A stretch of 64,000 nucleotides of DNA from JAEUHZ01 sp964552795 (GTDB taxonomy: Bacteria; Planctomycetota; UBA1135; GCA-002686595). The position numbers and the translations under genes are program-made. This document shows, piece after piece, positions 36,657 to 46,188 of the stretch. The notes under the pieces are model-generated. The model saw only the letters and a program-made list of their open reading frames with translations. It was not told the DNA's origin and searched no databases. Location of the stretch: positions 129,519 to 193,518 of the forward strand of contig CAZKIO010000003.1 in assembly GCA_964552795.1 (NCBI GenBank), written 5' to 3'. Each line of letters starts with the position of its first letter. The stretch's first letter is position 1.

Positions 36657-38693
36657 CTATCGCGACCGCGCGCCCGGCTCCAGCGCGGGGACGCGCACGA
36701 GCGCAGGCGGGACCGCGTTCACGGGCACGGCCGCGCCGGCCGTGCGTGCATCCTCGGCGCTCCGCGCCCGTTCGCGTGCGCCCGGCCGCGCGACGCGCCG
36801 GCGCCGCAGCCAGACCAGGCCGCCGAGGGCGACGATGCTCCACTGCACGAGGTAGTAGGTCCACAACGCACGGTGGATCCCGCTGGTGAATCCGTAGCTG
36901 TGCAGTCCGACGCCGAGCAGGTTCACGCCCCACCACGAGAACGCGATGATCGTGCCGGTGAAGGCCGCGGCAAGGCAGACCCCCAGGTCGCGCAGCAGGC
37001 CCGCGCGGCGCGCATGGACCAGCGCGATCTGCGCGATGCAGATCAGGAGCGCGCCGTTCTCCTTGGGGTCCCAGCCCCAGAAGCGGCCCCAGCTCTCGTT
37101 GGCCCAGATCCCGCCGAGGATCGTGCCGACGACCGCGAAGAACAGCGCGAAGCAGGTCACGCCGTAGACCGACCGTGCGAGCGAGCGTTGACGCTCGGGA
37201 TCGCCGCCGTCGCCCCGCAGCAGCGCGAGGAACACGTAGGCGCTGCCCAGCACCGCGGCCAGCACGCCGGCCGAGTAGCCCAGCGTGATGGCCGTGACGT
37301 GCGTCGCGAGCCAGAAGTTGGTGTCGAGCACCGCGACGAGGCTGGGCATCGTGTCCTGTCCGTCGAGCGCCTCGTAGCCGTTCGCCAGGAACAGGCCGGC
37401 GGCGCCGACGAGGCAGGCCACTCCGAGATGGATGCGCTGGCGCTGGATGCGCTCGACGGCGAGCGCCACGAGAACGCCGGCGGCCGTGACGAACAAGACC
37501 GTTTCGTACAGCGTCGACACCGGCGGCCGTCCGCGGATCACGCAACGCAGCACGATCGCGAAAACGAGAAGCGCGAGTGCGCCGAGAGCGGCCAGCCACG
37601 CGGCCCGCGAGGGGAGGGCGGCGCGCGGGCGCAGCCAGCCCAGGGCGCAGGCCGCGAAGCCCAGCAGGAAGAGAACGGTGGACCAGCGCAACAGGTTCCA
37701 GCGCTGGTATGCGACCTCCAGCCCCACGCCTTCGAGCTCGCCGCGTGCGGCGGCCAGCTCGCCGGCGCGCGCCGCGAGCGCCTGCAGCTGTGCTGCCAGC
37801 CGTGCCGGATCGGTGCGGCTCGCGACGACGGCCTCCGCCGCGCGCAACAGCGCGACGTGCTCCGCGGCCGCCGCTTCCCCAAGGCGGGCGGCCAGCAGGA
37901 GATCGGCGGGCGTCTTCCAGTCGGCGTCCTGCGCCGCGGAGCGCACCGGCGGAATCCAGGCGAGTACCTGCGCGTCCGCGCACAAGTCGGTGGCGTTGCG
38001 CCAGAGCGCGGAGATCGCGCCCTTGTCGCGCCCGTCGCCGCCGGAGGCGAGGTCGCGCTCGAGCCCGGCGATCGCGGGCGCCTGCTCGACGACGTCGGCG
38101 ATGGTGATCCGGTCGCGCGCGGGGAACAGGCCCGCCAGAAGCGTGCCCTCCTGCAGCGGGATGCCGTGGCGCGCGAACTCGAAGGTGCGGCCGAGGCGCA
38201 GGACGAGCAGCGCGCTTTCGGCGACGCGCACGGTCTGCGCCTGGATCGACGTGCGCTGGCCGGCGGGCGTGCCCTGCGCGGCGTGCGCGCGGTCGAGCAG
38301 CTCCGGCAGGACGCCCGCGAGCTCCGAGTAGGCCCAGCGGTCGCGCTTCCTGTGCCCCGCATCAGCCAGTCCGGCCGCGACCAGCGCCTGCGAATCCTCG
38401 ACGAGCAGGACCGGGTCGTTCTGCGCCAGCTCGGGGAACAGCACGAGGCGCAGCAGCCACTCGACGGCGTCGAGGCGCGCGCCCTCGGCGTCGCTCGCCG
38501 ACGCGCGGCCAGCGACGCGCAGCAGCGTGAACCGCGCGAAGCTGGCGATCGGCTTGACGCGGCCGCCGTCCTGGATCGGCAACCGTTCGAACGCGCGCGC
38601 CGGCGCCTCCCAAGGCTCGTTGGCGCGGCCGGTCGCGCACGCGGCAAGGACGACCGCGAAGAACAGGAGCGCGCGGTTCCACGCGGCGATCAC
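36657..38693 (-). CDS. ccsA: cytochrome c maturation protein CcsA, system II heme handler
   Basis: 678 residues from a GTG (38693-38691) overlapping the resB stop as GTGA. The first 340 residues are a large extracytoplasmic domain after an N-terminal hydrophobic segment. The C-terminal half has about eight transmembrane helices with the tryptophan-rich heme motif WGRFWGWDPKEN and flanking His in LATHVTAITLGY and SGIHRALWTYY, as in CcsA/CcsB. Family role: exporting heme and presenting it for ligation to CXXCH. Being next to genes for 41 heme c sites, it probably serves them. The long N-terminal extension is longer than in the minimal family members I recall. Confidence 0.92.
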   Translation of the reverse strand: MIAAWNRALLFFAVVLAACATGRANEPWEAPARAFERLPIQDGGRVKPIASFARFTLLRVAGRASASDAEGARLDAVEWLLRLVLFPELAQNDPVLLVEDSQALVAAGLADAGHRKRDRWAYSELAGVLPELLDRAHAAQGTPAGQRTSIQAQTVRVAESALLVLRLGRTFEFARHGIPLQEGTLLAGLFPARDRITIADVVEQAPAIAGLERDLASGGDGRDKGAISALWRNATDLCADAQVLAWIPPVRSAAQDADWKTPADLLLAARLGEAAAAEHVALLRAAEAVVASRTDPARLAAQLQALAARAGELAAARGELEGVGLEVAYQRWNLLRWSTVLFLLGFAACALGWLRPRAALPSRAAWLAALGALALLVFAIVLRCVIRGRPPVSTLYETVLFVTAAGVLVALAVERIQRQRIHLGVACLVGAAGLFLANGYEALDGQDTMPSLVAVLDTNFWLATHVTAITLGYSAGVLAAVLGSAYVFLALLRGDGGDPERQRSLARSVYGVTCFALFFAVVGTILGGIWANESWGRFWGWDPKENGALLICIAQIALVHARRAGLLRDLGVCLAAAFTGTIIAFSWWGVNLLGVGLHSYGFTSGIHRALWTYYLVQWSIVALGGLVWLRRRRVARPGARERARSAEDARTAGAAVPVNAVPPALVRVPALEPGARSR

Positions 38694-39826
38694 GGAGCAC
38701 CTCGCTGCAGCTTGACGTGGCGCACGAGCTTGCGCGTGAAGTGATGCATCAGGCCCAGCGCGATCACGATGCACGCGATCAGCGGCAGCGCGTCGGCGGG
38801 GTTGCGCACCACCGCGAACGTCGAGAACAGGACCGCATCCGGGCCGGCGCCCTGCGGTCCCCAGGATGCCTGGTAGACGACCAGACCGCCGGCGCGCAGC
38901 GGCTCGTTCATCGAGATCGTCACCTTGCGGTCGCCGTCGACCAGGACGTCGCTCTCGAACGAGCGCGGCATGCTCGAGCGCGGGTGATCCTCCTTGCGGA
39001 AATCGGCCAGGCTCAGCGTGAACGGCAGCGGGTGTCGCTCGCGCCGCAGGTCGAACTCGAAGCGGCGCCGGTCGACGATCGCCGCGAAGGGAGCGCGCTG
39101 CGCGCCCCAGATCAGACCCTCCAGGGGCGCGTCGCTGCCCGCGAGCACGACGTCGAAGCGCGCGCCGGGGATGTTCCGGCCGACCTCCCTGTCGCGCGGC
39201 TCGGGGACGAATTGCACGTCCTGCGCGCCGCGTGCCGCCGGCCTGCAGTTGGAGTGCGCTTCGCGGACGGCGAGCGTGAAGGGCAGACCCTCGGCAGCGA
39301 CCTGGACCGGCGCCGCGCCGCCGGCCCGCTCGAGCGCGTCGAAAGGCACGACGTGCTGGCGCACGCCGCCGTCGGGCAGCGACTCGCGGACCGCGAGCTC
39401 CCAGCGCTGATCGCTCTCGAACCAGTCGGCGCTTTCGCCCTCCCGCAGCGTGACGCGGCCGTCCTGCGAGGCGTGATGCTTCACGAAGGCGGCGACGAGG
39501 AGCAACACGATGCCGGCGTGCGTGACCAGGATGCCGAGCGTCTCGCGCGACTTCCTGATGCGGACGAATCCGCCCAGGATCAGGTTCAACGCCAGCAGCG
39601 ACAGCACCAGGTTCGCGCCCGGGAGTGGAACGGCCAGCGGACCGAAATCGTGGACGAGCACGAACGACTCGAAGTACTTGCGCTGCACGTCGTACAGGCC
39701 CGAGTGCACCTGCTCGAGCGTTCCGAGCCACGTCAGCAGGCCCAGCAGGACGAGCAGGAGGCACGAGAGCCGCAGCGACGCCAACGCGTGGAGCGCGACG
39801 TGCGCGCACCTGCGGAGCAGGTTCAA
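38690..39826 (-). CDS. resB: cytochrome c maturation protein ResB
   Basis: 378 residues from a TTG start (39826-39824) overlapping the upstream stop as TTGA. No ATG or GTG lies before the first transmembrane helix, so TTG is the best choice. The ResB pattern is visible: early helices around LSCLLLVLLGLLTWLGT, a second pair ending in ILVTHAGIVLLLVAAFV, a large outer beta-rich domain, and a final helix followed by HHFTRKLVRHV. Together with CcsA it forms the system II cytochrome c synthase. The motif VVYQASWGPQG in the outer domain is also typical. Confidence 0.88.
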   Translation of the reverse strand: MNLLRRCAHVALHALASLRLSCLLLVLLGLLTWLGTLEQVHSGLYDVQRKYFESFVLVHDFGPLAVPLPGANLVLSLLALNLILGGFVRIRKSRETLGILVTHAGIVLLLVAAFVKHHASQDGRVTLREGESADWFESDQRWELAVRESLPDGGVRQHVVPFDALERAGGAAPVQVAAEGLPFTLAVREAHSNCRPAARGAQDVQFVPEPRDREVGRNIPGARFDVVLAGSDAPLEGLIWGAQRAPFAAIVDRRRFEFDLRRERHPLPFTLSLADFRKEDHPRSSMPRSFESDVLVDGDRKVTISMNEPLRAGGLVVYQASWGPQGAGPDAVLFSTFAVVRNPADALPLIACIVIALGLMHHFTRKLVRHVKLQRGAP

Positions 39827-40917
39827 CCGTCCTCCAGCGTGCGGCACAGGTCCAGGAACGCCGTGCGCTCCCGGGCGACGCGCGCGGCCGGACCCGTGAG
39901 CTTCACGAAGACGGAGCGGTCCGGAGCGCACAGGACCGCGCCCAGCAGACCGGCGCCGTCGTTCGATGCCTCGACCAGCAGCCCGGGTGCGCCGAGCAGG
40001 GACACGCGCTCCAGCGCAGCGAACTGCGCGTCGTCCAGCGCAGGCAGGCCGATCTGCCCTCTCCAGCGGTCGAGGTTGGAGCGCGCGCCGCCGGCTTCGC
40101 CGGGGAGCACCGTGATCGAGCACTCGGTGCTGTCATCGATCCGGAGGTCGAGCGCGCGCGGCGGCCTGGCGGTCACGCGCATCCAGTCGGCCGGAACCGC
40201 GGCCCTCAAGCCGGCCGCCCGCTCCTCGCGCATGGCTGCGGACGGCTGCGCGTCGGTCTCGGCCGCCGGAGCCGAGCGGAACGAAGCGGCGAGCTGCAGG
40301 AACGCTTCGCGTTCGCGCACGACGACCGCGTCCGGTCCGACGAACTTCAGGAAGGCCGACCCGGCCGGATCGACGAGCAGGAGGCCGAGCAGGCGTTGAC
40401 CGGTTCGCGCGGCGCCGCCGGACATCCCCGTGAAATCGCCCTGCGCTTCCAGCAGCACGGCGTCGCGCTCGAGGAGCTTCGCGCGCGGCAGCGCGTCCAT
40501 GTCCGACGGTCCCAGCGCCGGGCGGCCGAGTTGTCCGAGCCAGCGGTTCACGTTGGCGCCCAGGCCGCCCGCGTCGCCGGCGAGGATCGTCAGGTAGCAC
40601 TCGGCCAGCGGATCGCCGGCGGCGAGGAAGTTGGCGATGCGCATCGCGCTCGGCGCACGCTCGACCCAGCCCGCGGGCAGGTCCCAGCGCAACATGCCGC
40701 GCGCCTCGGCGACGCCGCCGTCGTCCGCGACCGGTTCGTGCGCGCGCGGCGCGAGACCGAAGCGCGCCTCGACCGACGGACCGGCCGCGCGCGGTGCGAC
40801 GACCGCAGCGACGGTGCTCGAACGCGCGAGGATCGGTTCGTCGCCGGCGGGACCGCGCTGCGTGCACCCGACGAGCGCCACCGCGCCCAGAAATGCGAAT
40901 TCGCGCTCGAAGCGCAT
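39823..40917 (-). CDS. lipoprotein with an internally duplicated domain, unknown function
   Basis: 364 residues from the ATG of MRFEREFAFLGAVALVGC, which carries a lipobox; GGAGG lies upstream. Two tandem domains of about 130 residues share a pattern: WDLPAGWVE / AAVPADWMRV; ECYLTILAGDAGG / ECSITVLPGEAGG; NVNRWLGQLGRPAL / NLDRWRGQIGLPAL; and FLKFVGPDAVVVRERE / FVKLTGPAARVARERT. I do not recognise the family. It is the first gene of the resB-ccsA unit and is translationally coupled to resB, so a role in envelope redox or cytochrome assembly is possible. Confidence 0.75.
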   Translation of the reverse strand: MRFEREFAFLGAVALVGCTQRGPAGDEPILARSSTVAAVVAPRAAGPSVEARFGLAPRAHEPVADDGGVAEARGMLRWDLPAGWVERAPSAMRIANFLAAGDPLAECYLTILAGDAGGLGANVNRWLGQLGRPALGPSDMDALPRAKLLERDAVLLEAQGDFTGMSGGAARTGQRLLGLLLVDPAGSAFLKFVGPDAVVVREREAFLQLAASFRSAPAAETDAQPSAAMREERAAGLRAAVPADWMRVTARPPRALDLRIDDSTECSITVLPGEAGGARSNLDRWRGQIGLPALDDAQFAALERVSLLGAPGLLVEASNDGAGLLGAVLCAPDRSVFVKLTGPAARVARERTAFLDLCRTLEDG

Positions 40918-41090
40918 GTGACGGCTTCCCCCCCTCCGCGCCTGCCGAGCACGGACGGGTGCTGAATCGTCCCGCAAGGGGCGCGTTCTTGAGGCGGGTG
41001 CGCCGGCGCATCCGGGGAAAGCGTGCAACGCGGGGATCCGGCCGCTCAATCTGTGGAAGAATGGCCCGCGACCCCCGCCGAGGAGTTCCC

Positions 41091-43748
41091 ATGAAGATCC
41101 TGCACGCTCTCGCCCTCGCCTGCTGCCTGCTGCCCGCCGCCGCGCCCGCCCAGCAGAGCGCCGCGCCGCTCGACGCGCCGCTCGTGACGCTCGACCAGCG
41201 CGGCCGGTACGGCGTCGTCCTGGACTTCGACAACGACGGCTGGATGGACGCCGTGTCGTGGTGGTGGCAGAGCGGCTACATCACACACGTCACCCTCAAG
41301 GGCTGGCGCAACGACGGGACCGGCAAGCTCGTCGAGATCTGGTCGATGAACGTCAACGTGAACAACGGGACCTCGTCGCCGCCGTCCTCCGGCGCCAGCC
41401 TGCGCATGTTCACGTGCAACCTCGACTCCGACGGGTTCACGGACTTCTACTTCGTGATCGACGGGTACCAGCTCCTCGCGATGCGCGCGCTGCGCTCGCG
41501 CGGGCTGCTGGCGCCCGAGGTCGTCACGCGCTACTCGCTGGGCGTGACCGGATCGGTCAACTCGATGCACGCCGTCGTGACCGACTTCACCGGCGACGGG
41601 ATGGCGGACGTGGCCTACGCGCGCGATACGACCCTGTACTTCCTCGAGTACGTCGCGACGCAGAGCTACCTGCAGGAGCGGTCCCAGAGCTACCCGTTCG
41701 GCGGCTTGCAGAGCATCCAGGCCCTGTTCCAGGTCGACGCGAACGGCGACGCGACGCCGGACGTCTGCGCCATCTCGGGCAACGTCGTGAAGCTCATCCA
41801 GGTCGAGAACTGCCTCCCGGTCGCGACGCTCGGACTGACGCAGGCCATCGGCGCGGACCACATGCCGGCGGCGGGCGACCTCGACGGCGACGGCGACCAG
41901 GACATCGTGATCTGGGACATGACGCGCTACGTCGTGCTGCGGCGCACCGGCCCGCTGACCTGGGCCGTCGAGCCGCCGGTCACCGGCGGGCCCGCCGAGC
42001 AGCTCTTCGACGTGGACAGCGACGGCGACCTCGACGGCGTGTGCTGCGGGGGAGGCGGCGGGTATTCGACGCCCGACAACGTGATCCCGTCGATCATGCG
42101 CGTCTCGCTGAACGACGGCACGGGCGCGTTCGCGCCGGCGATCGAGAAGGACTGGCTCGGATCCGACCACCTGGCGGGCATCGCGGACCTCGACCACGAC
42201 GGCGACTTCGACGTGATCGCCGGGCGCTGCATCTTGTACGCGCGCGGGCCGCTGGCGGACGTGCTGCAGCCGCCGATCGGGACGGGCGTGAAGCTCGAAC
42301 GCTCCACCGTCGACTTCGACGGCGACGCCGATCCGGACTTCGGCTTCGGCTACCGGCCGATGGAGCGCAACCTGGGCGAGGGGCTGTGCTCGGCCTACGA
42401 CGCGGTCTTCCCGGCCCCGCCCGCCGGCACGACCTTCGTCGGCCCGGGCTGGCCCGGCGACTTCGACCGCGACGGCGACGTCGACCTCATCGTCAAGCAC
42501 ATGGCGGGCACGACGCTGCTGGCGCAGCGGCTCCTGCTGAACCTGGGCGGCGGAACGTTCATCGACGGCGGCGACGCCGGGCCCGCGGGCGTCGACTTCA
42601 ACCCGGGGATCGGCAACGGCGACGCGCCCGAATCGAGCCTCGCGATCGACACCGACGGCGACGGCGACGCGGATCTCGTGACGCGCACCAGCGTCCCCGG
42701 CACGCCGCCTTCCAGCCGGATCTGGTGGAACGACGGGACGGGGCGCTTCACCGCCGGTCCCGAGTTCCCCGGCGAGCGCGTCCACGCCATCGCCGACCTG
42801 AACGGTGACGGCCTGCCGGACCTGTGCTTCGTCGACACCACGCTGGGCGTGCGCCTCGCGCAAAGCGCCGGGAGCTTCGGGACGGCCGTGTACTTCGCGG
42901 CGCTCGATCCCTACCTCGGGCGGATCGTCGTCGCGGATCTGGACGCCGACGGCGATCGCGACCTCGCGATGATGGGCGTCAACTACCTGCAGCTCTACTG
43001 GAACGACGGCACGGGCGGGTTCACGAACGAGGAGTTCTGGCAGGTCGCGATCCCGGCCAACGACACCACGCCGCGCCGTGTGTGGAGCACGGACCTCAAC
43101 GGCGACGGTCTCGCCGATCTCCTCGTCACGCCGGCGCGCTACGTCACGAACGGCATCCGGGTCGTGCTGCGCGCGCCCGACAACGGCGGGTTCCTGCCTC
43201 CGTTCTCGCAGATCGTGTACGCGTCCTCCGGCGCCACGGGGATCGTCACCGACGGCGTGCTGCGCGACGTCGACGGGGACGGGGACGTGGATCTCGTCAC
43301 CGACCGGCTCGTGCGCAACGGCACGCACTTCGGCCCCGACGCCGGGCGCCGTCGCCAGGTCGGCACGGGCTGGGCCGGCACGGGCGGCCTGTTCCCGATC
43401 TTCGGCGCGCGCGGTCCGTTCCGGCTCGGCGAGGCGGCCGAGCTGCGCATCACGAACGCGCTCGGCGGCGCGAGCGGCATCGTGACCGTTTCGTGGGCGG
43501 CCGAGCCGGTCGTGCCGTTCGCCGGCGGGCCGATGCAGCTCGCGCCGCGCGAACGCATCTACGCGACGATCCCGTTCACGACGACGGGGAACGCGCTGGA
43601 GCCCGGGACAGGAACGTGGAAGCTGCCGTACACCGTGCCCGGCTACACGGTCGGACGCACGAAGGCGTACATCGCCGAGATCCAGGACCCCGGCGCTCCC
43701 GTGGGCGTGGCCCGCACGAACCGGCTGCTCGTGACCTACGGGCCCTGA
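41091..43748 (+). CDS. secreted FG-GAP/VCBS repeat protein
   Basis: 885 residues; ATG with GAGGAG upstream. Signal peptide MKILHALALACCLLPAAAPA. About fourteen calcium-binding-like D-x-D/N-x-D-G repeats are spread through the protein, such as DFDNDGWMDAV, DLDGDGDQDIVI, DLNGDGLPDLCF and DVDGDGDVDLVT, which fold as an integrin-type beta-propeller. A C-terminal beta domain follows (FRLGEAAELRITNALGG to the end). Exported, likely surface or extracellular; adhesion or structural roles are common for such proteins. It is divergent from the resB operon. Confidence 0.85.
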   Translation: MKILHALALACCLLPAAAPAQQSAAPLDAPLVTLDQRGRYGVVLDFDNDGWMDAVSWWWQSGYITHVTLKGWRNDGTGKLVEIWSMNVNVNNGTSSPPSSGASLRMFTCNLDSDGFTDFYFVIDGYQLLAMRALRSRGLLAPEVVTRYSLGVTGSVNSMHAVVTDFTGDGMADVAYARDTTLYFLEYVATQSYLQERSQSYPFGGLQSIQALFQVDANGDATPDVCAISGNVVKLIQVENCLPVATLGLTQAIGADHMPAAGDLDGDGDQDIVIWDMTRYVVLRRTGPLTWAVEPPVTGGPAEQLFDVDSDGDLDGVCCGGGGGYSTPDNVIPSIMRVSLNDGTGAFAPAIEKDWLGSDHLAGIADLDHDGDFDVIAGRCILYARGPLADVLQPPIGTGVKLERSTVDFDGDADPDFGFGYRPMERNLGEGLCSAYDAVFPAPPAGTTFVGPGWPGDFDRDGDVDLIVKHMAGTTLLAQRLLLNLGGGTFIDGGDAGPAGVDFNPGIGNGDAPESSLAIDTDGDGDADLVTRTSVPGTPPSSRIWWNDGTGRFTAGPEFPGERVHAIADLNGDGLPDLCFVDTTLGVRLAQSAGSFGTAVYFAALDPYLGRIVVADLDADGDRDLAMMGVNYLQLYWNDGTGGFTNEEFWQVAIPANDTTPRRVWSTDLNGDGLADLLVTPARYVTNGIRVVLRAPDNGGFLPPFSQIVYASSGATGIVTDGVLRDVDGDGDVDLVTDRLVRNGTHFGPDAGRRRQVGTGWAGTGGLFPIFGARGPFRLGEAAELRITNALGGASGIVTVSWAAEPVVPFAGGPMQLAPRERIYATIPFTTTGNALEPGTGTWKLPYTVPGYTVGRTKAYIAEIQDPGAPVGVARTNRLLVTYGP

Positions 43749-43763
43749 GCACGTCGCGCAACG

Positions 43764-44615
43764 CTAGCGCGCGTTCAACTGCGCGAGCTGCTGGCGCGCG
43801 CCGGCGAGCGTGGATTGCAGCGCGGGCGGCGAGCCCTGCGCCTCGATGTCGCGGATGATCGCCGCGAAGCGCCGCTTGGCCTCCTCGACGCCGCCGTTCT
43901 GTGCCTGCAGGTAGGCGCCGAAGAACCGCGCGCTCCAGCGCTCGTTCTCCGGATAGTCCGAGCGCTGCGCGATGCTCTGGTAGGCCGCGTCGGCTTCGTC
44001 CACGCGCCCCGCGAACCCCAAAGCGTTCGCGTAGTTGGCGTCGAAGCGCCACGGATCGATCTTCACGCGGCCGCGCCAGCGGTCGAGCGCGGCGACCGCC
44101 TGCGCCGGATCGCTGGTCAGGAGTTCGCCGGCCAGGTCCTCGAGTTGCCCGGCGGCGCGCGGATCGTCCGGGAACATCTGCAGGAAGCGTTCGCGCAGCT
44201 CGTTGCGCTCCCGCAGAGCCTGTGGATTGTTGATTCCGTACGTCGAGCGGTTCTGTGCGAGGCGCGCGAGCAGCGCGTCGGCGTCGCCCAGCGCATCCAC
44301 GGGCGTTCGCAGCCGCTTGAGATCGGCGATCTCGCGCTCGAGGCGCTCGAGCCGTTGCGCCGTGTCCGGGTCGGTGGTCGTGGGGCGCGAGGCCGAGACG
44401 GGCGTCCGTTCCGCGCCGTCGGGAGCAGCGAGGTTGCGCTCCAGGTTCTCGAGGCGCCGTTGGAGCGCGGCCACGGTCCGCGCGAGGTCGCCGATGGTTT
44501 CTGTTTGCTCGGAGGCGGCTCCCGGCGGTGCTCGCTCGGGCTGGAGGGCGGCGACGTAGCCGACGGCCGCGGCGAGCAGCGCCACGATGATTGCGATGAG
44601 GAGGGCCTTGCCCAT
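43764..44615 (-). CDS. membrane-anchored coiled-coil/TPR-like protein
   Basis: 283 residues from an ATG without a clear Shine-Dalgarno. One N-terminal transmembrane helix (ALLIAIIVALLAAAVGYVAA), a coiled coil (TVAALQRRLENLERNL, LERLEREIADLKRL), then a helical domain with TPR-like features (DEADAAYQSIAQRSDYPEN, GGVEEAKRRFAAIIRDIEAQ). Not assigned to a family. It is convergent with the FG-GAP gene, 15 bases apart. Confidence 0.7.
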   Translation of the reverse strand: MGKALLIAIIVALLAAAVGYVAALQPERAPPGAASEQTETIGDLARTVAALQRRLENLERNLAAPDGAERTPVSASRPTTTDPDTAQRLERLEREIADLKRLRTPVDALGDADALLARLAQNRSTYGINNPQALRERNELRERFLQMFPDDPRAAGQLEDLAGELLTSDPAQAVAALDRWRGRVKIDPWRFDANYANALGFAGRVDEADAAYQSIAQRSDYPENERWSARFFGAYLQAQNGGVEEAKRRFAAIIRDIEAQGSPPALQSTLAGARQQLAQLNAR

Positions 44616-44802
44616 GAGGTTTCTCGATTCTCGGGAGCGCCTCGCCGGCGACCCCGTTCCGAGCCGGCGGTGAGACGCGGCCGTGGCGGGCGTCTTCCGG
44701 CCGAGTCGCGCACGACTCTAACGCGGGCGCTGCGCCTGAGGTCAAGCGGCAGACGGTGTCGGTACGGAGCCACGGTACGGAGCCAGGCTCGACCGCGACG
44801 GA

Positions 44803-45231
44803 TCAGGGAATGCCTTGCGGCGCCCTGACGAGGACCCACGCGCCGCGGCCGCCGTGGATCCTTCCGTACGAGATCCACCAGTTCGCGTGATCCGGGTCGG
44901 ATTCGTAGACCCGCTCGGGCAGGACGACCAGCGTGTGCGGCGTGCCGATCAGCCCGCCGTCGAACGTATCCTCCAACTTCTCCGCGCGATCCGGAGCGAT
45001 CCCCGCCATCGGCTGCGCTCCTTCCCAACCGGGCCCGATCAGCACGATGCGGCCGGGCAATTTCATCTGGCGTTGCTCCGAGAAGCGCACGGCCTGCTCG
45101 ACGACGTCGCGCCAAGCTGGCGGCAGCGGCGGGGCCAGGCGATCCCACGCGGACCACGCGAGCGCGAGCGCGAGCAGCACCCCGGCCGCGATCAGTCCGC
45201 TGCGGATCGAGCGGTTCTCCTTCCGTTTCAC
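44803..45231 (-). CDS. small membrane-anchored protein, unknown function
   Basis: 142 residues from a GTG overlapping the stop of the transporter gene as GTGA. One N-terminal helix (GLIAAGVLLALALAW), then a short outer domain with RIVLIGPGWEGAQPM and RIHGGRGAWVLVR. No family recognised. Coupled translation with the EamA transporter suggests coexpression. Confidence 0.65.
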   Translation of the reverse strand: MKRKENRSIRSGLIAAGVLLALALAWSAWDRLAPPLPPAWRDVVEQAVRFSEQRQMKLPGRIVLIGPGWEGAQPMAGIAPDRAEKLEDTFDGGLIGTPHTLVVLPERVYESDPDHANWWISYGRIHGGRGAWVLVRAPQGIP

Positions 45232-46121
45232 AGTTCTGCTCCCGTGTCCATCCGGGCGCCCGGATGGCGCACGCGAAGCGGGTACGGTACCACCGCCAGC
45301 GCGACGCCGACCAGGACCAGCACGCCGCTCGCGAGGAATCGCGCGCTGGCGATCTCACCCAGCAACAGCACTCCGCCCGCGCCCGCAATCACCGGCACGG
45401 CGAGTTGTGCGACCGCTGCGCGCGCCGTGCCGAGCGTCGGCAGCGCTGCGTACCAGATCGCGTAGCCGACGCCCGACGTGATCGCGCCCGACGTCGCCGC
45501 AAGCAGCAATCCGGGACCGCTCACGCTCCGCGCGGACCAGCCGATCGCGCTCGCGGCGAGCGCGAAAGGCACGGACAGCACGAAGTTCTGGGCTGTGCTC
45601 GCCAGCGGACGCTGGCTGCCGCGGCCGAGCAGCGAGTAGACGCCCCACGCGACGCCAGCGAGCGCCATGAGAGCCGCGCCGGCCGGATCCGGCGCCGACG
45701 CGCCCGGCAGCAACAGCCACGCGAGGCCTCCGAGCGCGAGCGCGAGTCCGATCCACTGTCTCGCGCGCAGCCGCTCTCCGCGCGCGAGCGCGCTGCCGAT
45801 CATGGTCGCCTGGACGCAGCCGAACAGGACGAGCGCGCCGACGCCCGCGGAGATGCGCAGGTAGGCCAGCGAGAACGCGATCGCGTAGGCGAACAACGCC
45901 AGCGCGCCGGTCCAGCTTCCGCCGCCGAGCCGCCCGCCCCGGCCGCGCACCAGCAGCCACAAGACGGCCGCGCCGGCGACGATCCGCACCGACGTGAACG
46001 ACTCCGCGTCGATGAGGCGCGGGCCGAGCGCGGCGCGGCAGAGCAGCGAGTTGGCGGCGAATGCGCACAGCGCCAATAGGGTCAGGACCGCGGTGCGCCG
46101 CGCGCTCGCTCCGGCGGTCAT
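45228..46121 (-). CDS. EamA/DMT-type transporter
   Basis: 297 residues from the ATG of MTAGASARRTAVLTLL. Ten hydrophobic segments arranged as two five-helix repeats, with family-like signatures AANSLLCRAAL, FTSVRIVAGAAVLWLLVRG, GVAWGVYSLLGRGSQ and GYAIWYAALPTLG. An inner-membrane drug/metabolite transporter, probably exporting a small metabolite. An upstream in-frame extension was judged non-coding. Confidence 0.88.
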   Translation of the reverse strand: MTAGASARRTAVLTLLALCAFAANSLLCRAALGPRLIDAESFTSVRIVAGAAVLWLLVRGRGGRLGGGSWTGALALFAYAIAFSLAYLRISAGVGALVLFGCVQATMIGSALARGERLRARQWIGLALALGGLAWLLLPGASAPDPAGAALMALAGVAWGVYSLLGRGSQRPLASTAQNFVLSVPFALAASAIGWSARSVSGPGLLLAATSGAITSGVGYAIWYAALPTLGTARAAVAQLAVPVIAGAGGVLLLGEIASARFLASGVLVLVGVALAVVPYPLRVRHPGARMDTGAEL

Positions 46122-46188
46122 CCCGTCCGCTCCGATCGGGGCGCGCGGACCAAGACGGGACACTGCGCTGCCCGGCGGCGCACGGACG

